A stretch of DNA of 12,500 bases from Stramonita haemastoma (GCA_030674155.1 CM060342.1:5186490-5198989), one strand, 5' to 3'; shown: positions 1 through 7,473, counted from the stretch's first letter. Numbers and translations are program-made. The notes: generated by a model not told the origin, from the letters alone.

Positions 1-65
1 GTGGCGCCCATCTCTTCTCCTGCTTGACCTTCCCTGACCCTAAAGAGGGCAGGTACCCTGAAGCA

Positions 66-420
66 AGGGACGGGATGGCCTGGTGGTCAGTACATTGCGC
101 TCGCAATTTGACGACCCGAGTTCGACTCCCGTTGGAGGGGATTTTTCCCCTGGAGTTAACATCAGTGCTGACTCCACTCTCCCCAAAAGTCTTTCGGATG
201 AGACTGTAAACCGAGGCCCCGTGTGCAAACGCACGCAGAACATCTTGTGCACACGTTAAATCCTGTTCCGCTTTTCGTAAGAGTAGGCCATTGTGTGCCG
301 GTGGGAACAGATGACAAGATTTACAAAAACTGCATACACACGGGGACTGGATGAAAAAACACAAGAGTGCTTATTCCATTATGCTTGATATAAAAGAATA
401 AAGAAATAAATATAATAAAT
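66..420 (+). mobile_element. SINE A, copy 1 (tRNA-derived)
   Basis: The copy has a tRNA-like head with an A box (TGGCCTGGTGG, 76-86) and a B box (GAGTTCGACTC, 118-128), a unique body with GGATGAGACTGTAAACCGAG at about 196-215, and an A-rich tail of ATAAAAGAATAAA type at 390-420. It matches the copy at 2372-2763 along its whole length with scattered differences, so the ends are bounded by comparison of the two. It is probably an old intronic insertion. The tRNA origin is inferred from the two boxes. Confidence 0.8.
76..128 (+). promoter_or_regulatory. Pol III A and B boxes of SINE A copy 1
   Basis: TGGCCTGGTGG (76-86) fits the A-box consensus TRGYnnAnnnG, and GAGTTCGACTC (118-128) is close to the B box GGTTCGAnTCC. 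The spacing of about 31 bp between them is normal for a tRNA-type internal promoter. Activity of this copy is unknown. Confidence 0.6.
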
Positions 421-902
421 TTGACGCTCCACCACGAAATGAGTCGCTTAGCACATAGCCTACTTTTCCGCTAGAAGCCATTAAAAGCAGGTGGGGGTCA
501 AGTTGCCGATTTTAATATTTTGATTGATAATAAAACTATAGCCATTATTGTACATTGTAGTGAATGTAGGCATCATGAATCAAGGCATAATTTTGTTTCC
601 CTTGGCCTTTAAACGTGCTTTAAAAATACCAAAGCCCTCATTCTGGCCAGGCCACACTATTAAGATGCTTCACTTGTCAATTTCTCATTTTGTCATTTTC
701 CTGCAGTCTATCATTTCAAATTGTTATAACTTTTGATAGAATAGTCAGATTTTCAATCTGGGGTTTTTTTTGCATTGAAGAGCCATTTTATTGCAGCTTA
801 ATAATATGTCAATAACTAAAAATGGACCTCCGGTGCTATCCGACTCCTTATGTAGTGGAGCGTTACATTAATAAACAAGCTGGACAGACACAAGCAACTT
901 AC
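421..902. other. Intron downstream of exon I, no gene seen
   Basis: AT-rich sequence with no cysteine-rich coding segment on the minus strand and only short chance reading frames. The 5' splice site of exon I (GTAAGT) is at its right edge. I see no further repeat family here. Confidence 0.5.
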
Positions 903-1039
903 GTGCAGGCAGCCTTGGTGCATTTGTCGCTCCAGCTCTTGATGGTGGCGGAATCGGTGGTGCGGCGACAGCCGGCGAAAGCTTCTCCACTGGTGATGAC
1001 ACGGCAGGAACTCTCCGCCCACTTCTTCTTCAGGGGGTT
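903..1039 (-). CDS. Exon I: N-terminal part of a C8 domain
   Basis: This 137-bp exon encodes 45 residues, NPLKKKWAESSCRVIT, then SGEAFAGCRR, ATIKSWSDKCTKAAC, plus two bases. W-A-x-x-x-C-x(3)-..-F-x-x-C spacing and the final CxxxxC match the first half of a C8 domain, which follows VWD in mucins and zonadhesin. The donor is a consensus GTAAGT at 902-897. The acceptor CAG at 1042-1040 is preceded by about 33 TG units in place of a normal polypyrimidine tract. The rest of C8 (the C-x-x-D-x-C part) is not in positions 1-896 and must lie further downstream of the gene, outside the window. Confidence 0.85.
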
Positions 1040-1042
<3 letters not shown>

Positions 1043-1111
<69 letters not shown>

Positions 1112-1134
1112 ATATAAAATACACACACACACAC
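1043..1134. repeat. (CA)n array at the 3' splice site of exon I
   Basis: About 33 CA units from 1043 to 1108, a short AT-rich break, then a second (AC)n run to 1134. On the transcribed strand the TG array directly precedes the CAG acceptor of exon I. Confidence 0.95.
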
Positions 1135-1145
1135 ATTTACATATT

Positions 1146-1328
1146 TAGAGAGACAGAGACAGACATGCAGGCAGGCAGGCAGAAAGAGACAGAGACACAG
1201 AGAGAGACAAAGACAGAGGCTGAGAGACAGAGCCAGAGACAGACAGGCAGGCAGAAAGAGACAGAGACACAGAGAGAGACAGAGACAGAGGCTGAGAGAC
1301 AGAGCCAGAGACAAGGAGAGAGAGGGGG

Positions 1329-1400
<72 letters not shown>

Positions 1401-1510
1401 GAAGACAGACAGACAGACAGCTGCGGACAGACAGACAGACAGACAGTCTGACAGACAGACAGACAGACAGAGACAGACAGAGACAGAGACAGAGAGAAAG
1501 AGAGAGGGCA
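1146..1510. repeat. Purine-rich tract: 72-bp tandem duplication, (AG)n and (GACA)n
   Basis: Almost pure purine on the plus strand, apart from regularly spaced C. Two copies of a 72-bp unit lie at about 1169-1240 and 1241-1312 (AGAAAGAGACAGAGACACAG recurs at 1181 and 1253). Next come an (AG)n run at 1333-1390 and (GACA)n blocks at 1391-1490. Long frames across it are artefacts of the repeat. Confidence 0.92.
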
Positions 1511-1645
1511 CAGGGATATCAAACTGTTCTTGTGGATGCGATAAACACCTGTAAGTTCTGAAAGCATGTACATAATGTACCACAGCGGGCGAAGCTTTAA
1601 TCACTGCCGGGACCTCTGATGAAGACTCATCCAGGAGCCGAAACT
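1511..1645. other. Unassigned intron segment
   Basis: About 135 bp of non-repetitive sequence between the GACA and TG arrays. It ends with CTGATGA (1616-1622) and CGAAAC (1639-1644). It may be the edge of an unrecognised dispersed element cut by the TG array; no firm assignment. Confidence 0.3.
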
Positions 1646-1657
1646 TGTGTGTGTGTG

Positions 1658-1700
<43 letters not shown>

Positions 1701-1722
1701 GTGTGTGTGTGTGGTGTGTGTT
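1646..1722. repeat. (TG)n microsatellite
   Basis: TG repeats with a TTTTG interruption near 1658 and TTG/GGTG interruptions near 1700-1713. Confidence 0.95.
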
Positions 1723-1769
1723 CTCAGATTGATTGGTCTGTAGATCCTGCATACATGGCCTACTGACTG

Positions 1770-1960
1770 TAAGTTGCATCGTGTCGTGTTGTATTGTATA
1801 ATGTTGTCTTATGTTATGTTGTTTGGTTTGTTGTGATGTGCTTTGTTTTAATGTATTGTATTGTGTTGCGCTGTTGTTGTTGTTGTTTTTTCAACTGAAT
1901 TATGTCTAATTGTGTTGTATCGTATTCATTGGATTGCATTGAATTGGGCTTCAGTTACTA
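1770..1960. repeat. T/G-rich cryptically simple sequence
   Basis: Dense variants of GTTGT, TATTG and TTGTA (for example a TTG run at 1872-1886) give a strongly T/G-biased plus strand without an exact period. It looks like a decayed pentanucleotide-type array. No coding signal. Confidence 0.6.
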
Positions 1961-2111
1961 CAGGTTTTTTATTCTGCAATCAATTCACTCTGTTCTCCTT
2001 ATGTAGGACGCTCTGCCACTAGTACAATACACCTATTTGTCCCCTTGTTCCGCTGCTATAACTATCTGTCTCTCTATGAAAGTGGGGTTTTTTTGTATTC
2101 ATTGTATTTTG

Positions 2112-2371
2112 TACTACTTTTAAGTCACGGCAGATTTCTCTGCGTGAAATTCGGGTTGATCTCCCCGAAGAGAGCGCGTCGCCACAAGAGCAGCGCCACG
2201 CAGCTGTCTTCTACATAATTTTGCCAGGGAGTGGGCAGAACCCTAGTGGCTGAAGGTTTGTATTTTTTTATGTACTAAAATGTGTCTGCTTTGCACGGGA
2301 CCTCGGTCTAGGCTCCAGTCTCATCCGAAAGACTAACCACCTAGGCCCACCACCACTCATGGTCTTAATAG
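2112..2371 (-). mobile_element. SINE B, copy 3 (truncated)
   Basis: It matches SINE B copies at 10136-10410 and 6948-7215: AGATTTCTCTGCGTGAAATT near 2130-2149, GAGAGCGCGTCGCCACAAGA, ATTTTGCCAGGGAG, then ACGGGACCTCGGTCT and CTCATCCGAAAGAC. The tRNA-related head is missing. Homology stops near 2371, in the CATGGTCTTAAT region, exactly where SINE A copy 2 begins on the other strand. Confidence 0.78.
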
Positions 2372-2763
2372 GGGGACGGGATAGCCTAGTGATCAGAACA
2401 CTGCGCTCGCAATTTGATGACCCGAGTTCGTTTCCCGTTCAAGAGGATTTTTCCCTGGAGTTAACATCAGTGCTGACTCCACTCTCCCCAAAAGTCCTTT
2501 GAATTAAACTATAAACCGAGGCCCCGCGTGCGAACGCACACAGAACATCTTGCGCACACGTTAAAACCTGTTCCGCTTTTCGAAAGAGTAGGCCATTGTG
2601 TGCCAGTGGGAAATGATGACAAGATTTACAATTTTCGAAAGAGTAGGCACTTGAGTGCCGGGGGGTACAGATGACAAGATTTACAAAACTGCTGACACAA
2701 AAAAAGCACACTAGTGCTTATTCCATTGTCCTCGATATAAAAGAATAAATAACTAAATAAATA
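2372..2763 (+). mobile_element. SINE A, copy 2
   Basis: The copy carries an A box (TAGCCTAGTGA, about 2382-2392), a B-box-like GAGTTCGTTTC (2424-2434), the same body as copy 1 (TTAACATCAGTGCTGACTCC at about 2460-2479) and an A-rich tail AAAAGAATAAATAACTAAAT. A segment with TTTTCGAAAGAGTAGGC and GATGACAAGATTTAC occurs twice, at about 2577-2631 and 2633-2687. Copy 1 has it once, so this is a tandem duplication inside the element. Confidence 0.8.
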
Positions 2764-3005
2764 GATCAAGCTTAAAAGCTTTTATTTGTTATGAAGAAAC
2801 GTAAAGTCTGAGTGATGTGTCAGTCAGTCAGTCGAGAGGATTTTTCCATATATATATATAATAATATATATATAATATATATATATATAATATATATATA
2901 TATATATAAACAAATAAAATAAATAAGAGATCAAGCTTAAAAGCTTTTATTTAATATCAAGAAACGTAAAAGTCCGAGTGGTGTGTTAGTCAGTCAGTCC
3001 GTCAG
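2755..3005. repeat. Duplicated ~90-bp segment around an (AT)n array
   Basis: GATCAAGCTTAAAAGCTTTT occurs at 2764 and again at 2929, each time followed by matching sequence (AAGAAACGTAAAGTC, then GTCAGTCAGTC). Between the copies is an (AT)n array at about 2847-2909. AAGCTTAAAAGCTT is self-complementary and could form a small hairpin. The first copy adjoins the tail of SINE A. Confidence 0.75.
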
Positions 3006-3062
3006 TCAATGAGTCAGTCAGTGAGTCAGCCAGTCAGCCAGTCAGTGAGTCAGTCAGTGAGT

Positions 3063-3093
<31 letters not shown>

Positions 3094-3131
3094 TCAGATC
3101 AGCCAGTCCGTCAGTCAGCCAGTCCAGCCTG
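2980..3131. repeat. (CAGT/CAGC)n tetranucleotide array at the exon H donor
   Basis: Interrupted CAGT, GAGT and CAGC units run from about 2980 to the exon H donor at 3133. A purer CAGC block lies at about 3065-3089. In the minus-strand frame of exon H the array stays open as L-T-D/W-L-A-type repeats, so it inflates the apparent exon. Confidence 0.9.
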
Positions 3132-3133
3132 AC

Positions 3134-3339
3134 CTTGTCGCAGTTGTTCTTCTCCACGGGCTTCAGCTTGGGGTCACAGAGGCTGGTGTCTGCCCAGTTG
3201 TTGGCGGCGGCCACCAGGGACATGACGGGGTTGTTGTCCTGACCCACGTTGTCGTTGTTGGTCACTCCGTCAAAGTTGCCGCACAAACCCTTGATCTTCT
3301 TGAAAGCCCCTTTGTTCACGATGATCTGCGCGCTTAGAC
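3134..3339 (-). CDS. Exon H: C-terminal part of the second VWD domain
   Basis: Two leading bases complete a glycine with exon G, then 68 codons run LSAQIIVNKGAFKKIKGLCG, NFDGVTNNDNVGQDNNPV, then NNWADTSLCD and PVEKNNCDK. GLCGNFDG followed by an Asn/Asp-rich segment and W with downstream cysteines is the diagnostic end of a VWD domain; the Asn/Asp residues are in the position of the VWD calcium site. The acceptor is ACTGTGTAG. The donor GTCAGG at 3133-3128 is weak, but the intron beyond is a CTGG/CTGA tetranucleotide array that reads through in frame as low-complexity sequence, so the exon end is set by phase 0 joining to exon I. Confidence 0.87.
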
Positions 3340-3397
3340 CTACACAGTGCAGCGCAAACAACAACAAAAAAACAAACCAAAAACACACAAGACACAT

Positions 3398-3517
3398 GCA
3401 CACACACACGTACATACATGTACACGCACGGGTACCGGTACGTGTACACACGTCCCAACACACACACACGCACGTACTCACGCACGAACACACACGCGCG
3501 CGCGCGCGCGCGCACAC

Positions 3518-3556
<39 letters not shown>
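3398..3556. repeat. (CA)n / (CG)n compound microsatellite
   Basis: CA and CACG units lead into about ten CG dinucleotides at 3494-3512, then more CA to 3556. Alternating purine-pyrimidine sequence is continuous for about 30 bp at 3488-3517, a strong Z-DNA-forming type. Confidence 0.93.
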
Positions 3557-3557
<1 letters not shown>

Positions 3558-3936
3558 GATTATATCCGTCTTCCAAAACGAAAAACCAACATAATTACAT
3601 GCACAGACTTAGAATTTCAAATATTATGATTAAGCATCTTAGCAGTTTGAAAAAAAAAACCCAAAAAACAGTGGAAGAACCTGCGTGTATTGTAAAAAAA
3701 AAAAAAAAAAGAAACCCTGTCATTTAAAGAAGTATATGGCACTGCCAGGACTATAAAAAAAAAAGGGGGGGGGGAATAGAAACATTACACTTCGTTGATT
3801 TGCAGTAAGAATGCCTTCAAAATTTGTTCGTGAATTGCCCCTTCGTTTTGTCATAACAATGACAATATGAAGCACAAACAGGAAGCAACAAAACGTGCAA
3901 GCACATAAGGCATGTCGCTTCCTTTCACTTCCCCGA

Positions 3937-3937
<1 letters not shown>
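3557..3937. other. Intron sequence between exons G and H
   Basis: AT-rich sequence with A runs near 3650, 3694-3709 and 3756-3763 and a G run at 3765-3774. No exon with splice sites and cysteine-rich content is visible. Confidence 0.5.
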
Positions 3938-3988
<51 letters not shown>

Positions 3989-4030
3989 GTCTAAAATCAC
4001 CAAATGTGAATAGACGTTAAACTGAAGATA

Positions 4031-4084
<54 letters not shown>

Positions 4085-4099
4085 CACACACACACACAT
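3938..4099. repeat. Paired (CA)n arrays enclosing a TE-like 3' tail
   Basis: (CA)n at about 3940-3986 and 4031-4098 flank 44 bp containing TCTAAAATCACCAAATGTGA and ATAGACGTTAAACTGAAG. A close match to this short segment occurs at about 11491-11527, also between (CA)n arrays. AGACGTTAAAC is a form I associate with invertebrate SINE or other retroelement 3' ends; that link is from memory. Confidence 0.8.
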
Positions 4100-4355
4100 G
4101 ATCTAAAGTAACCGGGCAACTGGATTTTGCAGCAAACATTCACAAATTCTGAATTTTAAATTTTAAAAAAATCAATGAAAACATTTTTCAAATGAACCAT
4201 CACGAATATCGGGCAAAAAGATTTTAAGAGTTTACATTCACAAATTAAATGAAAACTTGTAACGTTTTCACCAAAACAGCGGTAACACCCTCACATATTG
4301 TGCTTGAATATACATTTAGCTTTAAAATATATAAAATACCAGATCATTTGTCTTC

Positions 4356-4356
4356 A

Positions 4357-4387
<31 letters not shown>

Positions 4388-4460
4388 CCCCCACACACAA
4401 CCCCCCCACCCCACCCACCTACCCCCCACCCCTTCCCACTCACCCACCCCTTCCCATTCA
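4356..4460. repeat. (CA)n followed by a CCCA/CCCT-rich pyrimidine tract
   Basis: CACACA units to about 4388, then CCCCCACC-type C-rich sequence to about 4458. It lies just inside the intron after the exon G donor and reads G-rich in the transcript, so G-quadruplex formation near the 5' splice site is possible. Confidence 0.85.
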
Positions 4461-4466
4461 ACGGAC

Positions 4467-4822
4467 CTTCATTCCAGCGGACAGTCATTTTGTTTTCAAA
4501 GGTGACGTCAGAATAAAGCCGGTGGTGACCACCGTGACCTTTTCGGACAGGTCGCGAGTGTAGGTCCTTCCGTTGTACTTGATGACACCGTCCAGTCCAC
4601 GGAACATCTCGATGGGGCCAGAGGTCAAGTATTTGACGTCCACGGTGACCTTGTAGCCACAGCCTCTGGAGTCAGCGCCACAGGACATGCCCTTGACTTT
4701 GACGGTGTAGTCGCCGGCGGTAAACACGGTGTACTCACAGTTACCGTTGATGGCCGAATCCGACAAGGCGTCCATGTCGAAGGTTTTCAAGCTGATGGGG
4801 GACCCCGTTAGGATACACGTTT
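4467..4822 (-). CDS. Exon G: N-terminal part of the second VWD domain, with a frameshift
   Basis: The exon opens ETCILTGSPISLKTFD, matching the CxxxGDPHxxTFDG start of VWD domains. INGNCEYTVF (G-x-CEYtl), then KVKGMSCG, GCGYKVTVDVKY and KYNGRTYTRDL follow in normal VWD order up to VTVVTTGFI. That frame then meets a TGA at 4487-4485. A frame offset by one base reads DVTFENKMTVRWNE, the usual fxVxWdg strand of a VWD, and ends at a donor (GAAG before GTCCGT, 4466-4461) that joins exon H to give RWNEGLSAQIIV. The total length of 356 bp is one short of the phase-consistent 357. The frame change lies between about 4508 and 4530. It may be an assembly or read error, a real allele defect, or a sign that this copy is decaying. 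The acceptor CTTCCCCAG is strong. Confidence 0.82.
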
Positions 4823-4974
4823 CTGGGGAAGGGAGAAGAAAAATAAACAACCAAAAATGAAAATGAAGATGTTGGTGTCAACCACTTTTCTTCAATAAAT
4901 AGCACAAGTCAAAAGACAACAGAGCGCAGGAGACCGGTTTGGAGACAGGTTTCTCGTCTTTCCGATGAGAAGAT

Positions 4975-5098
4975 TTCACCCCGGGGAGAGCATCCCGCAT
5001 TTCACGCAGAGAAATCTGCCGTGACTTAAAGTGGTGTAAAATGTAAAAAATGTATTTAAAAAATGTAAAATCAGACAGACAAAAAAGAATTAATATAT
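4975..5098 (+). mobile_element. SINE B, copy 4 (3' fragment)
   Basis: CCGGGGAGAGCATCCCGCAT, TTCACGCAGAGAAATCTGCC and GTGACTTAAAGTGGTGTAA are the reverse complement of the ends of the minus-strand SINE B copies, so this fragment is in the plus orientation. An A-rich tail (AAAATGTAAAAAATG) follows. TTGGTGTCAAC occurs at 4873-4883 and 5099-5109, on both sides of a 215-bp block that includes the fragment. Confidence 0.72.
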
Positions 5099-5164
5099 TT
5101 GGTGTCAACAAATTGTGTTTAATACATGCTTACAAGAGCACAAGTCAATGAGAGCACAGCATGG

Positions 5165-5235
5165 GAATGCGCGTTTCTGGGGAGGAGGGAGAATATAAAT
5201 ACCCCCCCCCCCCAAAATAAAAACGAACAACTTGT
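5165..5235. repeat. Diverged copy of the exon G 3' splice-site region
   Basis: CGTTTCTGGGGAGGAGGGAG at 5172-5191 parallels CGTTTCTGGGGAAGGGAGAA at 4818-4837, which contains the real exon G acceptor. Both continue into AAATA/AAAATAAA-rich sequence; this copy also has a 12-C run (5202-5213). On the minus strand it gives CCTCCTCCCCAG, a good-looking acceptor, followed by a stop within ten codons. Confidence 0.6.
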
Positions 5236-5435
5236 ATTCAATACTCTCTCTCTCTCTCCAAAATGTAACACCATAGTTAACTATTGTGACTCAAATTGTA
5301 TATGTTGTTTGAATGTTTTTGATGATTTGGGTTTTTGTTCACTTTGCCCTTCCTTATTGGTTATGGCCTAATGAATAAACATCCAAATCTCTCTCTCTCA
5401 TTCCAAACGGTCAATGAAGCAGTAGCAGGCCATAC

Positions 5436-5485
5436 CTGTACATTCTGTGGTCTTCATGGGTTCCCAGATACCGTTGTTGCACCTC
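5436..5485 (-). CDS. Exon F: 50-bp micro-exon before the second VWD
   Basis: The exon supplies one base that completes a lysine codon with exon E, then RCNNGIWEPMKTTECT, then one base that forms a glutamate codon with exon G. The acceptor is TTTGATCGCAG and the donor GTATGG at 5435-5430. The spliced peptide CKKKRCNNGIWEP has the C-x4-C-x(3)-W form of the segment just before VWD domains in zonadhesin-like proteins. The phases on both sides (1 then 2) are exact, which supports such a small exon. Confidence 0.78.
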
Positions 5486-6812
5486 CTGCGATCAAATACA
5501 CAATGTTAAGTCATCCACATCAGAGTTTAACCACCATTGTTATCATATTGTTATTATTATCATTACCAGACATGCTTTTTATGCTTCAGATGCTGCTAGA
5601 GAAAATTAGAAATACTGAAGGTACAAAATGGTAACTACTGTAATATGTGTTTGTGGCTAGTATGACAAAGAGAAGGAATGCAATAGTAAAATATACTGAA
5701 GACGAGATTCAAAGGATATAGTGTGTGGTGTGTGTGTGTGTGTGTGTGTGACCACTATGGCTTTCTGTTGTTGCTTGGGTAGTTGTATGCTTTGTCATTA
5801 TATTTCAATGAACAATCTATTATCGATTGTTTTGGTTTTTGACCATGTTCAGACGTTACTATGTTTTGTTCTAGCAATTATGTGTTTTGATACAGTGAGT
5901 TCCAAACTTGGGGATGGGGGCTTGGGTACTTGGGCTACAACTCCGAGGTTCACCAGTTGTGAGAGGAGTGCTAGTTGTTTCTACAGACACGACATGACCA
6001 AATTTTCCGAAATGTGGAACAAGTTTTTTCTAAGGTGTGCGAAAGATGTTCAGCAAGCGTTCCCACATGGGGCTTTTTATTTCTTTTCTTCCTGAAGGAC
6101 TTCTGAAGAGTTGGATCATTGATCCAACATATCTCTCTGATGCCTAATGGGGGAAATAATTGGTAACATCTTAACTTGATAATGTAACAGAGTGCAAATC
6201 ATTGATTTCCCGCGTCCTTGTCTAACTTCAAGGCACCGACAATGCCTTTAGGAAGTAGGAATACAACCTCTATAAAAAGATCTGTTTAAAATGTTACATT
6301 TTACCGCTAAGAGCAAAGTGTATGCAAGAAGCTTGTTTTCAATCACTCCCCAAGGATACAGAACGTCGCACAATTCGCAGGTGTGTTCTAAATATAGACA
6401 AACGACGCTGTGATTGGCAGTTCCGACCGTATAGGAAGTAATCTAATTACCGCCCTGTCACATTGAAAAGGTTTATATGACTAGGATATATTCTATACTA
6501 GCTTGCCTACGGCTAACCGAAAAAAAAAGTTTCACCAATTGATTTTATCACACACTGTTTGGGAATTATACAGAAGGCCTTGAACAATGTCAAGTATCTC
6601 GATTAAGTCGACTTCTTTTATTTTGCTAATGTAGAATACGGAGCACTGAATTATCAAATATAGGCTAATTATGACGGACTGATCAAGCACACTTGTCACT
6701 CTTTTCACAGTAACAATTTTAAGCGTTTAGGTACGATGTATGATATGCCATTTTCATATTTCGTGAACAAAACACAGATTTTTTGGCCATTTGTTCTTCT
6801 TGTAGAACTCAC
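5486..6812. other. Intron between exons E and F
   Basis: About 1.3 kb of mostly unique AT-rich sequence, with a TG array at about 5720-5750 and a perfect 19-bp inverted repeat at 6110-6128 (GTTGGATCA-T-TGATCCAAC). The plus-strand frame at 5721-6095 starts in TG repeats, matches nothing I know and lacks any sign of selection that I can see. I find no additional exon. Confidence 0.5.
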
Positions 6813-6898
6813 TTTTTCTTGCAATGTCGGGTGATGGTTTCGTTGTGCTCTCTCCAGCCGTTTTCATAGCAGGGGCAGAACTTCACACACTCGTATTT
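6813..6898 (-). CDS. Exon E: short cysteine-rich linker exon
   Basis: This 86-bp exon encodes KYECVKFCPCYENGW followed by REHNETITRHCKK, with two bases carried over. The acceptor is GTCTGCTGACAG and the donor a consensus GTGAGT at 6812-6807. It is too short for an ordinary open-reading-frame scan but has four cysteines in 28 residues, sensible splice sites at both ends and matching phases with D and F. The CxCYENGW pattern resembles the VWC-like stretch that precedes a VWD domain. NET is a potential N-glycosylation sequon. Confidence 0.8.
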
Positions 6899-6924
6899 CT
6901 GTCAGCAGACAATACATTTTTTTT

Positions 6925-7323
6925 ATACTTTCACATGTTACTCCACTTTAAGTCACGGAAAATTTCTCTGCCTGAAATTTGGGCTGCTCTTCCCGGGGAG
7001 AGCGCGTCACCACAAGAGCAGTGCCACCCTTTTTTTTCCTTTCCTGTCTGCAACTGTATTTGTTTCCCTTTCAAAGTGGCTTTTTTGTACAGAATTTTGC
7101 CAGGGGCAACTCTTTTGTTGCCTTGGGTTCTTTATGTGCGCTAAATAATGATGTTAAAGACACGGGAACTCGGTGTATCGTCTCATCCAAAAGACTAGCA
7201 CCCAGACCACCACTCATGGTGCAATGGATCAATGGATGGGGGGGGGGGAAGTTTGGGGCCCAAACTGGATTCAAACCACCGCACACTTCGACCCGGACTT
7301 TTCGCTTTCAAGGCAGGCGCATG
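6925..7323 (-). mobile_element. SINE B, copy 2
   Basis: It is similar to the copy at 10118-10535 from CCACTTTAAGTCACGG through CTGTCTGCAACTGTATTTGT and ATTTTGCCAGGGGCAACTC to CTCATCCAAAAGACTAGCAC. The B box is decayed (GGTTTGAATCC on the minus strand) and the A box is not recognisable, so the 5' end is truncated near 7323. Confidence 0.8.
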
Positions 7324-7473
7324 TATGGCTACATGAAAAGCTTGGTTAAAGAATTCATAGCAACAATAGAGTTGTCGCTGGAGAAATTCTGTAGGAAAAA
7401 CCACGCTCATAGAGAAACAAATTGACATGCAGACATGAAAATTAGAAAGAAAAAAAAAGAAGAAAAAGAAATG

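Noticed and set aside
118..128. tRNA-like B boxes (also at 10454-10464 and near 12285) as true tRNA genes
   Set aside because: No cloverleaf with paired acceptor stem can be drawn, and the boxes recur in dispersed copies with A-rich or GATA tails. They are SINE heads.
24..252. Overlapping open frames at the left edge
   Set aside because: Both lie across SINE A, whose second copy at 2372-2763 shows the similarity is a non-coding repeat.
1043..1108. CA arrays as a CRISPR-like or satellite-encoded system
   Set aside because: No spacers between repeats and no associated genes; these are ordinary microsatellites of a eukaryotic genome.
816..1148. Long open frames through (CA)n and (GA)n, for example poly-HT or poly-VC proteins around 816-1604, 3062-3629, 7609-8213 and 10845-11607
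   Set aside because: They exist only because dinucleotide repeats lack stops. Their only real coding content is the minus-strand exons they overlap.
1616..1644. CTGATGA...CGAAAC, resembling the core of a hammerhead ribozyme
   Set aside because: The bases between do not form a convincing stem II and the flanks, especially the TG repeat after it, give no stem I or III or cleavage site. Probably chance or part of an unrecognised element.
5721..6095. Plus-strand 124-codon frame in the intron between exons E and F
   Set aside because: It begins inside TG repeats, matches no family I know, and sits in AT-rich intron sequence. No support beyond length.
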